From Anaerofustis stercorihominis DSM 17244 (GTDB lineage Bacteria; Bacillota; Clostridia; Eubacteriales; Anaerofustaceae), in assembly GCF_000154825.1 (NCBI RefSeq), contig NZ_DS560015.1:273052-337051 (forward strand): a DNA stretch of 64,000 nt, in the 5' to 3' direction. Under the pieces are notes generated by a model. It saw nothing but the letters and a program-made list of their open reading frames with translations, did not search any database and was not told the DNA's origin. Below are positions 9,338 to 17,087 of this stretch, piece after piece; position 1 is the first letter of the stretch, and every line of letters begins with the position of its first letter. Both the position numbers and the translations under genes were made by a program.

Positions 9338-9808
9338 ATGGCTATAGATTTGGTAAAAGAATATTTTGATAAATTTAATATAAAAGATAAAGTGCTGGAG
9401 TTCGATGTATCCAGTGCAACAGTGGAGCTTGCGGCAAAGGCATTGAACACCGAAGGAGCGAGGATCGCAAAGACTCTGTCATTTAAGGATAAAGCAGAAG
9501 ACAACAACTGTATATTGGTAGTCACAGCGGGAGATGCAAGAATAGATAACAAAAAATTCAAGGCAGAATTTAATCAAAAGGCGAAAATGTTAAGTGCGGA
9601 TGAAGTTGAAGAGTTCACAAATCACAAGATAGGCGGTGTATGTCCTTTTGCAAATCCTCAGGGAGTAAAAACATATCTTGATGTTTCGATGAAAAGGTTC
9701 GATACCGTTTTCCCTGCATGCGGAAGTGCGAACAGTGCCATAGAACTGACATGTGACGAACTTTTTAAATACTCCAATGCCTTAAAATGGGTCGATGTTA
9801 CGCAGTAA
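9338..9808 (+). CDS. YbaK/EbsC-type aminoacyl-tRNA deacylase
   Basis: A 156-residue single-domain protein of the YbaK/ProX editing family, which hydrolyses mischarged tRNAs such as Cys-tRNA(Pro). Motifs are EGARIAKTLSFK, which has the conserved lysine region, then VVTAGDARIDNKKFK, then HKIGGVCPFANP, the conserved G-G-V/S-P-F block, and FPACGSANSAIELT. Length is normal for the family. It is monocistronic. Confidence 0.88.
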   Translation: MAIDLVKEYFDKFNIKDKVLEFDVSSATVELAAKALNTEGARIAKTLSFKDKAEDNNCILVVTAGDARIDNKKFKAEFNQKAKMLSADEVEEFTNHKIGGVCPFANPQGVKTYLDVSMKRFDTVFPACGSANSAIELTCDELFKYSNALKWVDVTQ

Positions 9809-10321
9809 TAAATATATATAATTATAATTTTGATATTATAAAGTTTTAAATTATTATAAGTAAAAAGATATAACGTTATATGTAGTATGGGGTTTAATGA
9901 TAAAATATAAAAATTACATAAATGTTTTTAATGATTTTATATTAAGTAGTGATAATTCTTTTATAATTAATTTACGTTATATAATAAGAAAATAAAATTG
10001 ATTTTAATCCTCTGGTTTTTCTTATTTTAAATTGGGATTTAATGAACTTTTTTATAAAGGGGTTATGAAATTCAACAATAAAAGTAAAAATGGTACTAAA
10101 ACTAAACATATATAATTTAGTTAAGCTCGACGGTTATATAATGTATGTAACGATGATTTATGACTTGTTTTTTATATTTATTATCCTTATACTATTTTAA
10201 TTTTTAATTATGGTTCATATTTTGCATTTTACTTGATTGTAAGAAGTTGAATGATAATAAGATTTATTTTGTTTTTTGATTATTTTTATAAGAAATCTAA
10301 AGAGAAAGGGAGGTGATAGAG
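9809..10321. other. Long AT-rich gap
   Basis: About 510 bp with no convincing gene. The only coding-like item is a 16-codon frame at 10065 that starts after AAAGGGG and is rich in Lys, Asn and Thr; it is too short to call. Confidence 0.4.
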
Positions 10322-10825
10322 ATGAAATTTGAATTAAAAAACTGGGACGAAAAGTATATAAAAGATGTGGCCAAACATGCAAATAATGAAAAAATCGCAA
10401 GTAAATTGAGGGATGTTTTCCCATATCCTTATACTTATGAAGATGCAGAGTGGTACGTTAAGGACTGCATTTTAAACGAGGGGAATAACAATATAACAAG
10501 AGCTATAGTTATAAACGGTGAAGCAGTGGGCAGTATAGGCGTTTTTGTCATGGATGATGTGTACAAAAAAAGTGCAGAAATAGGCTACTGGCTGGGTGAA
10601 GATTACTGGGGCAAAGGTATTATGAGCGAAGCTGTAAATATAATCATAAAAGAAGCTTTTGATAGGTTCGATATAGTGAGGATACATGCAGAGATTTTTT
10701 CAAATAACCCGGGTTCAAAGGGAGTTCTTGAAAAAGCCGGGTTTAAATTTGAAGGCAGGAAAGAAAAAAGCATATATAAAAATGGCGAAATTTTAGATAG
10801 CCTCGTTTACGCTTATATAAAATAA
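10322..10825 (+). CDS. GNAT-family N-acetyltransferase (RimJ/RimL-like)
   Basis: A 167-residue acetyltransferase. YEDAEWYVKDCIL, IGYWLGEDYWGKGIMSEAV and NPGSKGVLEKAGFKFEGR form the usual RimJ/L-like acetyl-CoA fold; the Q/R-x-x-G-x-A-type loop is in WGKGIMSEA. ATG 10322 follows a strong GGGAGGTGA site, so the in-frame GTG at 10313, which lies inside that site, is not used. Substrates may be ribosomal proteins, amino acids or antibiotics; none is indicated. Confidence 0.85.
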   Translation: MKFELKNWDEKYIKDVAKHANNEKIASKLRDVFPYPYTYEDAEWYVKDCILNEGNNNITRAIVINGEAVGSIGVFVMDDVYKKSAEIGYWLGEDYWGKGIMSEAVNIIIKEAFDRFDIVRIHAEIFSNNPGSKGVLEKAGFKFEGRKEKSIYKNGEILDSLVYAYIK

Positions 10826-10856
10826 GGATTTGGTATCTTCCAAGTCCTTATTTTTT
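10822..10856 (+). terminator. Intrinsic terminator
   Basis: AATAAGGA-TTGG pairs with CCAA-TCCTTATT around a TATCTT loop, followed by T residues. It partly overlaps the end of the acetyltransferase gene. Confidence 0.85.
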
Positions 10857-10896
10857 GTTCGATTTAATTTAACTGGTATTGAATATCAGTTAAAAT

Positions 10897-11787
10897 TTAA
10901 AATAATGAAAGTTGTTCAACTTCAATACTCTTTTTAAAATCTCTTATACCTTTCATGTAATTCCCGCTGACTTCATACTTTCTTCTTACATCATTTATTT
11001 TTTTATACATTTCTTCTTTATATTCTTTTGATACGTAAGCACCTTTGCCGTATACGTTCTTGACATTTTCATATTCATCGTGGAAATAATCCTTTACGAA
11101 ATCCATAAATACTTTTTTTGTATCTCCTTTTAAATTAAGGGGACCGGTAAGTATATAATTTATGTCAATGTCTTTTCCATAGGCAAAAATTTCCTCCAGA
11201 TTATCTCTGTCATCGGTTATATACGGCATTATGGGCATGGTATGGATAGCTCGGCTGGCTTTGGTTTTCTTCATTTCTCTGAGCATATTCACTCTTCTTT
11301 TTGAGCTTACGCTGCCGGGTTCTATTATCCTTCTCCTGTCTTCATCCATTACGGTTATTGTTGAAGCGATATTTACATAAGTCAGCCTTGAAAGTTCATC
11401 TATGAGTTCGATATCCCTCAGTATCAAATCCGATTTTGTGGAGATAATGACAGGCTGTTCGTATTTTATCATCAGCTTTAGTATCTCGGGCATTATTTTA
11501 TACTTTTCTTCTATGGGCTGATAAGAATCGGTGACGCTTCCCAAGTTTATGACATCTTTATTTCTCTTTCTTCTGAGTTCCTTTTCAAGGACTTCGACTA
11601 TATTTGTTTTAACAAAAACATCTCCGAAAAAATTATCCGACTGTAAGTATCTGTTGGAATATATTGCATAGCAGTATTTACATCCGTGAGTACAGCCTCT
11701 GTATACATTTAAATCAAGATGATAGGGGAGTCTTGAATTTGATATCCTGTTTATCGCGCTTTTACATGTTATTTCTTTTATTGTCAT
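10897..11787 (-). CDS. SPL-family radical SAM protein, probable DNA repair photolyase-like
   Basis: A 296-residue radical SAM enzyme. The cluster motif is CTHGCKYCYA (C-x3-C-x2-C), set in LDLNVYRGCTHGC as in spore-photoproduct-lyase-like COG1533 proteins. Later blocks such as GSVTDSYQPIE and ISTKSDLILRD match this group. ATG 11787 with an AAGGAC site is chosen because a longer reading would cover the promoter. The promoter carries a LexA-like box, which supports a DNA-damage role. It has no spore-specific neighbours. Confidence 0.85.
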   Translation of the reverse strand: MTIKEITCKSAINRISNSRLPYHLDLNVYRGCTHGCKYCYAIYSNRYLQSDNFFGDVFVKTNIVEVLEKELRRKRNKDVINLGSVTDSYQPIEEKYKIMPEILKLMIKYEQPVIISTKSDLILRDIELIDELSRLTYVNIASTITVMDEDRRRIIEPGSVSSKRRVNMLREMKKTKASRAIHTMPIMPYITDDRDNLEEIFAYGKDIDINYILTGPLNLKGDTKKVFMDFVKDYFHDEYENVKNVYGKGAYVSKEYKEEMYKKINDVRRKYEVSGNYMKGIRDFKKSIEVEQLSLF

Positions 11788-11811
11788 AATATTGTCCTTG
11801 TATATATTATT

Positions 11812-11862
11812 AGAACTTTTGTTCGTTGTATTTATTATAACAAAATAAAGCCCTTTTATCAA
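11812..11862 (-). promoter_or_regulatory. SigA promoter with LexA (SOS) box
   Basis: On the minus strand TTGATA (11857-11862) and TATAAT (11834-11839) are 17 bp apart. Eight bp further on lies CGAACAAAAGTTCT (11812-11825), a near-consensus Gram-positive SOS box with GAAC-N4-GTTC symmetry, in position to block transcription start. Confidence 0.75.
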
Positions 11863-11928
11863 TACTTTTGTACTGGTGTTCTTATAACAGCTTTGCCTCT
11901 TGAATGTTGTTTCTTATAAAGAAAACTC

Positions 11929-11959
11929 TTGACTCTGACACTATGCCAGGGTTTATAAT
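11929..11959 (+). promoter_or_regulatory. MerR-type promoter of the GyrI-like gene
   Basis: TTGACT and TATAAT are separated by 19 bp. The spacer holds the dyad CTGACA-CTA-TGCCAG at 11935-11949. It matches the promoter of the MerR/GyrI gene at 35746-35776 in 26 of 31 positions, pointing to one shared regulator. Confidence 0.75.
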
Positions 11960-11989
11960 AAGAATAACGAATTAAAGGAAGTGTAAAAA

Positions 11990-12646
11990 ATGGAAAAATT
12001 TGATTACAAAAAAGAATATAAAGATTTATATATGCCTAAAAAGAAACCGTCTATCATAGATGTTCCAAAGATGAATTTTATAATGGTAAAAGGAAAGGGA
12101 AATCCCAATACATCGATAGAATATAAGAATGCCATGGAAATACTCTACGGGCTTTCGTTTACCATAAAAATGAGCAAAATGAGTAAAGACCCCATGGATA
12201 GGATAGAGGGATATTTTGAATATGTGGTTCCTCCTTTGGAAGGGCTTTGGTGGCTTGATGAAGGAGGTTTTGACGGTATAAACATAACTGATAAGGACAA
12301 GTTTCAGTGGTATTCCATGATAAGACAGCCCGAGTTTGTAACGAGAGATGTATACGAATATGCACTTGAAAAGTTTTCAAAAAAGAAACCTGAGGTTGAT
12401 TTATCAAATACTCGGTTTAAAACCATTGAAGAGGGGTTATGCGTCCAGATAATGCATATGGGATCCTATGATGATGAACCAGCTTCGATAGCAAAGATGA
12501 ATGAGTTCATAGAAAAAGAGGGGTACGAAACCGATATAAATGATGAAAGGCTTCATCATGAAATATATCTTTCCGACCCGAGAAAAGTCAAGAATATAAA
12601 TAATTTGAAGACGGTTATTCGTCATCCTGTTAAAAAAAGAAAATAG
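11990..12646 (+). CDS. GyrI-like small-molecule-binding domain protein
   Basis: A 218-residue stand-alone GyrI-like domain protein. The start FDYKKEYKDLYMPKKKPSIIDVP and MNFIMVKGKGNPN are typical of this soluble group, whose members bind or hydrolyse small hydrophobic compounds. The promoter has a MerR-type 19 bp spacer whose operator also occurs before a MerR regulator that itself has a GyrI-like C-terminal domain (35807). Drug sequestration or detoxification is therefore a reasonable guess. Its stop codon TAG is the first base triplet of a palindromic repeat. Confidence 0.85.
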   Translation: MEKFDYKKEYKDLYMPKKKPSIIDVPKMNFIMVKGKGNPNTSIEYKNAMEILYGLSFTIKMSKMSKDPMDRIEGYFEYVVPPLEGLWWLDEGGFDGINITDKDKFQWYSMIRQPEFVTRDVYEYALEKFSKKKPEVDLSNTRFKTIEEGLCVQIMHMGSYDDEPASIAKMNEFIEKEGYETDINDERLHHEIYLSDPRKVKNINNLKTVIRHPVKKRK

Positions 12647-12811
12647 GGGCTCTGCCCCTAAAACCCCGCAAAGTTTTTTCCGAAGCAAAAAAACTTTGAG
12701 TTAAATGCTTCCGCTGGGCGCGGTGCCTTATAACGCGACCGGATTTTCTGCAAAATGCTGCCCGCATTTTGCGTAACAGTCGCTGCTCCGCCCTTTTGGG
12801 CAGGGATGTTG
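12645..12811 (+). repeat. Palindrome-rich interspersed repeat, copy 1 (single unit)
   Basis: It starts on the stop codon with AGGGGC-tct-GCCCCT. Then come AACCCCGC and an AT-rich hairpin AAAGTTTTTT/AAAAAAACTTT with loop CCGAAGC, and then the large nested hairpin at 12735-12784. That hairpin has outer stem GCGACCG/CAGTCGC, inner stem GCAAAATGC/GCATTTTGC and loop TGCCC. A last small hairpin GCCCttttGGGC follows. Confidence 0.85.
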
Positions 12812-12923
12812 TATTAATTTATTTCTGAAATTTTTTACTTAGTTACTGAAATCAAGTATTTGAGGAATATAAAAAACAAAATAGTTTACATCGTTGTGTC
12901 ATTTGGAAATTTAAGAAGCTCCT

Positions 12924-13640
12924 GTATCTTCAAAGATGTTTAAGCCTATCTTATCTCTGTATAAAAATAATTTTAAGGTCATTCTTATAGATTTTTTAGG
13001 CTGTGGTAAATCGGATAGGGTAGAAAAGTTCGATACTGATTTATGGATAGATCAGGGGAAGCAAGTTACTAAACTTATAAAGCATCTGGGGTACGATAAA
13101 GTAAGTCTTATGGGAACCAGCGGAGGTGCATGGGCGGCAATAAATGCGGCGCTTTACTGTCCTAAGCTAATAAATAAAGTAGTTGCAGACAGCTTTGACG
13201 GAAGAAAACTAGGCGATACTTTTAAAGAAGATTTGATAGAAGAAAGAAGAAATGCAAAGAAAAGTATTTTTACTAAATGCTTTTATAAATGGTGTCATGG
13301 TAAAGATTGGGAAAATGCAGTGGACTCTGACACAGAGGTGCTTATAAAAATGTCTGCGGAAGATGTTCCTTTATTTTATAGACCTATAAAGGAATGATCC
13401 GTTCCGCTTCTTCTTACAGTCAGCATTGGAGATGAAATGATAAAAAAGGATTTTATCATAGGGATAGAAAAAGAGTGGGTAACCATTCTTTTTTAATATG
13501 AACTGCTGCAAAATATCCTCTATATTATAAATATGAGTATTGTTGTTATAATATTTGCCAGTATTATTATACTTCTCGGAAGAATATTTTTAATTGTTGT
13601 CATATCATATAACGATAATTAACTTAACGGTGTTTTTTTA
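12924..13640 (+). pseudogene. Truncated duplicate of the 23.3-25.0 kb hydrolase locus
   Basis: Three blocks are collinear with the locus at 23346-25000. Bases 12924-13447 read as identical to 23346-23869 and encode 153 residues of the alpha/beta hydrolase (12936-13397) without its N-terminus or nucleophile-side leader. Bases 13470-13555 match the terminator and the C-terminal end of the convergent membrane protein. Bases 13570-13640 match the start of the small membrane protein gene at 24893. The later blocks are clearly more diverged than the first. An in-frame TGA at 13395-13397 is shared with the parent. No ribosome site precedes the open frame, so it is probably not expressed. Confidence 0.85.
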
Positions 13641-13704
13641 TATATTAATAATTTTAATTGACATAATTTTTATTTTGTTATATGATAAAAAAAAGGAGAA
13701 AAAA

Positions 13705-14388
13705 ATGAAAGATTATGAAATTTTAGGCGGTAGTTTACCCACTGTAGTATGTAATCTTGCTCCAGGTGAGACAATGATTACCGAAAGCGGAAGTATGAGT
13801 TGGATGTCACCTAATATCAGAATGGAAACAACCACAGGTGGAGGTATGAAAAAAATGCTTGGTAGGTTAGCTTCCGGAGAATCTATGTTCCAAAACAAGT
13901 ATACAGCACAAAATACAGAAGGGAAAATTGCATTTTCTTCTAGTTTCCCTGGTGCAATTATTCCTTTTGAAATCGCTCCTGGAAAGAATATGATTGTTCA
14001 AAAAAGTGCTTTTCTTGCGGCTGAAGAAAGTGTTGAGCTTTCTATGTATTTTCAGAAAAAGCTCGGTAAAGGGTTATTCGGCGGAGAAGGATTGATAATG
14101 CAAAAACTTAGCGGACAAGGAACTGCATTTATAGAAATTGACGGAGGTAGTGTAGAATATGATTTAGCACCTGGTGAAGAGCTTATTGTAAGTACTGGAT
14201 ATCTTGCAGCTATGGAAGAAACTTGCTCAATGGATGTACAAATGGTAAAAGGAGCAAAAAATATTTTACTTGGCGGAGAAGGTTTATTCAATACTGTAGT
14301 TAAAGGACCTGGAAAAGTTATTCTTCAAACAATGCCAATAAGTAATGTTGCTGAATTATTAATTCCGTTTATAGAAAATAATAAGTAA
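13705..14388 (+). CDS. AIM24 family (TIGR00266) protein
   Basis: A 227-residue soluble beta-rich protein. The opening YEILGGSLPTVVCNLAPGE, then ESGSMSWMSP, and the glycine-rich LLGGEGLFNTVVKGPGKV match TIGR00266/AIM24. The family function is not established in bacteria. ATG 13705 has an AAAAGGAG site; an upstream extension to 13594 would lie inside the decayed duplicate and encodes only a random hydrophobic stretch. Confidence 0.87.
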   Translation: MKDYEILGGSLPTVVCNLAPGETMITESGSMSWMSPNIRMETTTGGGMKKMLGRLASGESMFQNKYTAQNTEGKIAFSSSFPGAIIPFEIAPGKNMIVQKSAFLAAEESVELSMYFQKKLGKGLFGGEGLIMQKLSGQGTAFIEIDGGSVEYDLAPGEELIVSTGYLAAMEETCSMDVQMVKGAKNILLGGEGLFNTVVKGPGKVILQTMPISNVAELLIPFIENNK

Positions 14389-14423
14389 TATACACATAAT
14401 TTTTTTATTAAATCTTAAAGTGT

Positions 14424-14450
14424 AAAAAAGACACCTTATGGTGTCTTTTT
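14424..14450. terminator. Bidirectional intrinsic terminator
   Basis: AAAAAGACACC and GGTGTCTTTTT pair around TTAT between the convergent AIM24 and GGGtGRT genes, giving a T tail in either direction. Confidence 0.88.
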
Positions 14451-14460
14451 TATTTACTAA

Positions 14461-15459
14461 TTATTTATGAGCTTCTTCGATTGCAACAGAAACCGAAACT
14501 GTAGCACCAACCATAGGGTTGTTACCCATACCGATAAGTCCCATCATTTCTACGTGAGCAGGAACTGATGAAGAACCGGCGAATTGAGCGTCTGAATGCA
14601 TTCTTCCCATTGTATCTGTCATACCGTAAGAAGCAGGACCTGCAGCCATGTTGTCAGGATGAAGTGTTCTTCCTGTACCACCACCGCTTGCTACCGAGAA
14701 GTATTTTTTACCTTCTTGTACGCATTCTTTCTTGTATGTACCTGCAACAGGATGTTGGAATCTTGTTGGATTTGTTGAGTTACCTGTGATAGATACGTCA
14801 ACTCCTTCTTTATGCATGATGGCAACGCCTTCTCTAACATCATCGGCACCGTAACATCTTACTTTAGCTCTAGGGCCGTCAGAGTAAGCTGTTTCGTTTA
14901 CGATGTTTAATTCTCCTGTATAGTAATCAAATTTTGTTTGTACATATGTGAAGCCATTGATTCTTGAGATAATTTGAGCAGCGTCTTTACCAAGACCATT
15001 TAAAATTACTCTTAAGTCTTTGTTTCTAACTTTGTTAGCTGAGTTGGCGATACCGATGGCGCCTTCTGCAGCAGCGAATGATTCGTGACCTGCAAGGAAT
15101 GCGAAACATTCTGTTTCTTCTGAAAGTAACATACTTGCAAGGTTACCGTGACCTAAACCTACTTTTCTGTCATCTGCAACCGAACCCGGGATACAAAATG
15201 CTTGTAGTCCTTCACCTATAACTTTTGCAGCTTCTACAGCTGTAGTAGCTCCTCTTTTAATAGCAAGTGCAGCACCTACTATATAAGCCCAACATGCGTT
15301 TTCAAAACAAATAGGTTGGATTCCTTTTACTATAGCTGCAACGTCGATACCTTTATCATCACAGATTTGTTTTGCTTCTTCAAGTGACTTGATACCGTCT
15401 TTATTTAAAGCTTCTTCAATTTGTTTAATTCTTCTTTCGTAACTTTCAAATAATGCCAT
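14461..15459 (-). CDS. GGGtGRT protein
   Basis: A 332-residue protein of the GGGtGRT family, named for the sequence seen here as SGGGTGRTLHPDNM. Homologues in anaerobic Firmicutes are almost always encoded beside a NifU-like scaffold gene, as here (15 bp apart, scaffold first). The biochemical role is unknown; involvement in iron-sulfur cluster or selenium/sulfur chemistry is only suggested by the pairing. Cysteines occur in several conserved positions. It has a GGAGG site. Confidence 0.9.
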   Translation of the reverse strand: MALFESYERRIKQIEEALNKDGIKSLEEAKQICDDKGIDVAAIVKGIQPICFENACWAYIVGAALAIKRGATTAVEAAKVIGEGLQAFCIPGSVADDRKVGLGHGNLASMLLSEETECFAFLAGHESFAAAEGAIGIANSANKVRNKDLRVILNGLGKDAAQIISRINGFTYVQTKFDYYTGELNIVNETAYSDGPRAKVRCYGADDVREGVAIMHKEGVDVSITGNSTNPTRFQHPVAGTYKKECVQEGKKYFSVASGGGTGRTLHPDNMAAGPASYGMTDTMGRMHSDAQFAGSSSVPAHVEMMGLIGMGNNPMVGATVSVSVAIEEAHK

Positions 15460-15474
15460 TTTATTTCCTCCCTC

Positions 15475-16167
15475 CTACTCGTTTCTTGGGTCGATAGTTT
15501 TTACCGCTTCATCGAATCTGCCATATTTACCGCTGGCTTTTTCGATAGCTTCCATAGCGTCGACACCTTTTTTAATGTTTTGCATCATAACACCTAGGTT
15601 TACATATTTGTAACCGATGATTTCATCGTTTTTATCCAAACCGATTTCTGTTATGTAACCTTCAGATAATTCTAAGTATCTAGGTCCTTTTTTAGTTGTT
15701 GCATAGCAAGTACCTGTTTGACTTCTGTGTCCTTTACCTAAGTCTTCAAGACCTGCTCCGATTGCAAGACCGCCTTCAGAGAATGCTGATTGAGATCTGC
15801 CGTAAACTATTTGCAAGAATAATTCTCTCATAGCTGTGTTGATAGCATCACAGACAAGGTCTGTGTTTAAAGCTTCAAGTAAAGTTTTACCGATTAAGAT
15901 TTCGCTTGCCATAGCAGCTGAATGTGTCATTCCCGAACATCCAAGAGTTTCAACCAAAGCTTCTTCGATTATACCGTCTTTAATGTTTAAAGTCAGTTTA
16001 CAAGCTCCTTGTTGAGGTGCACACCAACCAACACCGTGTGTAAGACCGCTGATATCTTTGATTTCTTTTGACTGTACCCATTTTCCTTCTTCAGGAATAG
16101 GTGCAGGGCCATGATTTGCGCCTTTTTTAACTACGCACATGTTTTCTACTTCTGTTGTATAAATCAT
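15475..16167 (-). CDS. NifU-like iron-sulfur cluster assembly scaffold protein
   Basis: A 230-residue protein with an N-terminal NifU/IscU-like fold. Conserved cysteine contexts are GVGWCAPQQGACKL and ETLGCSGMTHSAAM. It lacks the C-terminal Nfu domain of full NifU. First gene of the operon with the GGGtGRT gene; ATG 16167 follows TTAGGAGGT. A promoter and a small palindrome lie upstream. Cluster assembly is inferred from the family. Confidence 0.85.
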   Translation of the reverse strand: MIYTTEVENMCVVKKGANHGPAPIPEEGKWVQSKEIKDISGLTHGVGWCAPQQGACKLTLNIKDGIIEEALVETLGCSGMTHSAAMASEILIGKTLLEALNTDLVCDAINTAMRELFLQIVYGRSQSAFSEGGLAIGAGLEDLGKGHRSQTGTCYATTKKGPRYLELSEGYITEIGLDKNDEIIGYKYVNLGVMMQNIKKGVDAMEAIEKASGKYGRFDEAVKTIDPRNE

Positions 16168-16188
16168 ATTTACCTCCTAATAAACTTC

Positions 16189-16250
16189 ACAAATGTATAT
16201 TTGTCTTTTAAAGTCCAATTCATTTTAACATAATATTTCTTCACTTTCAA
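16189..16250 (-). promoter_or_regulatory. Promoter and palindrome upstream of the NifU-like operon
   Basis: TTGAAA (16245-16250) and TAAAAT (16222-16227) on the minus strand are 17 bp apart. Downstream lies ACAAAT-N4-ATTTGT (16189-16204), a perfect 6 bp dyad that could be an operator. Confidence 0.5.
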
Positions 16251-16279
16251 TTAAACTTTTGTCAAAAAAAATAAAAAAA

Positions 16280-16298
16280 CAGAGAAATTATTTCTCTG
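16280..16298 (-). terminator. Terminator hairpin after the DtxR-type gene
   Basis: CAGAGAAA and TTTCTCTG pair around a short loop just after the stop codon on the minus strand, and are followed by T residues in that direction. Confidence 0.75.
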
Positions 16299-16299
16299 C

Positions 16300-16674
16300 T
16301 TATTTTTCCATACATTTCTTGGCATGTGCTTTGATTTTTTCAAAACTGTCAGTACTTATCACATGTTCCATTCTGCATGCATCTTCCATTGCAATTTTTT
16401 CTTCTACGCCCAAAGTTATTAAAAATTTCCCAAGAGTGACATGCTTTTCGTAAACCGCACCGGCAACCTCTTTACCTTCTTCGGTAAGTTTTATAAGTCC
16501 GCTTTCATCAACTGTTATATATCCCTTTTCTTTGATCAGTTTTATGGCTCTCGATACACTGGGTCTGGAAAAATCAAGTTCGTTTGCTATATCTATAGAC
16601 CTAACATTGCCCTTTCTCTTTTGTAAAATAAGTATTGTTTCTAAATAGTTTTCTTGTGATTCCTTTGTCTTCAT
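16300..16674 (-). CDS. DtxR/MntR-family metal-dependent transcriptional regulator
   Basis: A 124-residue regulator. The N-terminal winged helix reads QENYLETILILQKRKGNVR followed by DIANELDFSRPSVSRAI. The metal-binding dimerisation domain has EKHVTLGKFLITLGV and DACRMEHVISTDSFEKI, with the Cys, Glu and His expected to bind Fe(II) or Mn(II). It lacks the SH3-like third domain of DtxR, as in MntR-type members. It is divergent from the FeoB-associated mini-gene, and may also control the GTTAGC operators at 22.5 kb. Confidence 0.88.
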   Translation of the reverse strand: MKTKESQENYLETILILQKRKGNVRSIDIANELDFSRPSVSRAIKLIKEKGYITVDESGLIKLTEEGKEVAGAVYEKHVTLGKFLITLGVEEKIAMEDACRMEHVISTDSFEKIKAHAKKCMEK

Positions 16675-16828
16675 ATAATATATACTCCATAAAAATAATT
16701 ACATCCATTATAACATAAATTTTATTTTGTCAATATAAATATTAAATAATGTATATATATTTGTTTTAATAATGTATCAATATCATGTTTTTATGATAAA
16801 ATTATAAAAAACATGGTGGGAGAGAGAT

Positions 16829-16981
16829 ATGAATTTAAGTTCTTATATAATACTTGGAATAATTTTAATTTTGTTTTTATTTGCATTAATAAAAGTTATA
16901 AAAAACAGGGGGAAGTGCAGCTGCGGTTGTGATGACTGTCCGAGCAGGGGGAGTTGTCATGAGGAGAAGAAAGAGAAGTGA
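16829..16981 (+). CDS. FeoB-associated Cys-rich membrane protein
   Basis: A 50-residue protein: one N-terminal transmembrane helix (about residues 5-24), a short basic stretch, then a tail with CSCGCDDCPSRGSC and a charged end. This layout matches the small FeoB-associated Cys-rich family that normally follows feoB in Firmicutes ferrous-iron operons. No feoA or feoB is present in the window, so this copy is solitary. The GGGAGAGAG ribosome site is good. Its neighbour is a DtxR-type metal regulator. Confidence 0.8.
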   Translation: MNLSSYIILGIILILFLFALIKVIKNRGKCSCGCDDCPSRGSCHEEKKEK

Positions 16982-17087
16982 GACTAATATTTATATCTGT
17001 TTTTATAATATAAATTTAACATAATATTTAATTTTTAATAATGGATAATAACTTAATATGTTTTTACTAACAAAAAGGGGAAGGAAA

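Noticed and set aside
10065-10115. 16-codon Lys/Asn/Thr-rich frame after AAAGGGG
   Set aside because: In such AT-rich sequence a short frame of this composition arises easily, and no homology was recognised.
12936-13397. Second complete alpha/beta hydrolase gene
   Set aside because: The N-terminal 32 residues including the oxyanion region, the start codon context and the C-terminal part are missing, so it is a truncated duplicate.
16675-16828. DtxR box between the DtxR-type gene and the FeoB-associated gene
   Set aside because: No GTTAGC palindrome or TTAGG/CCTAA dyad was found there; only AT-rich short symmetries are present.
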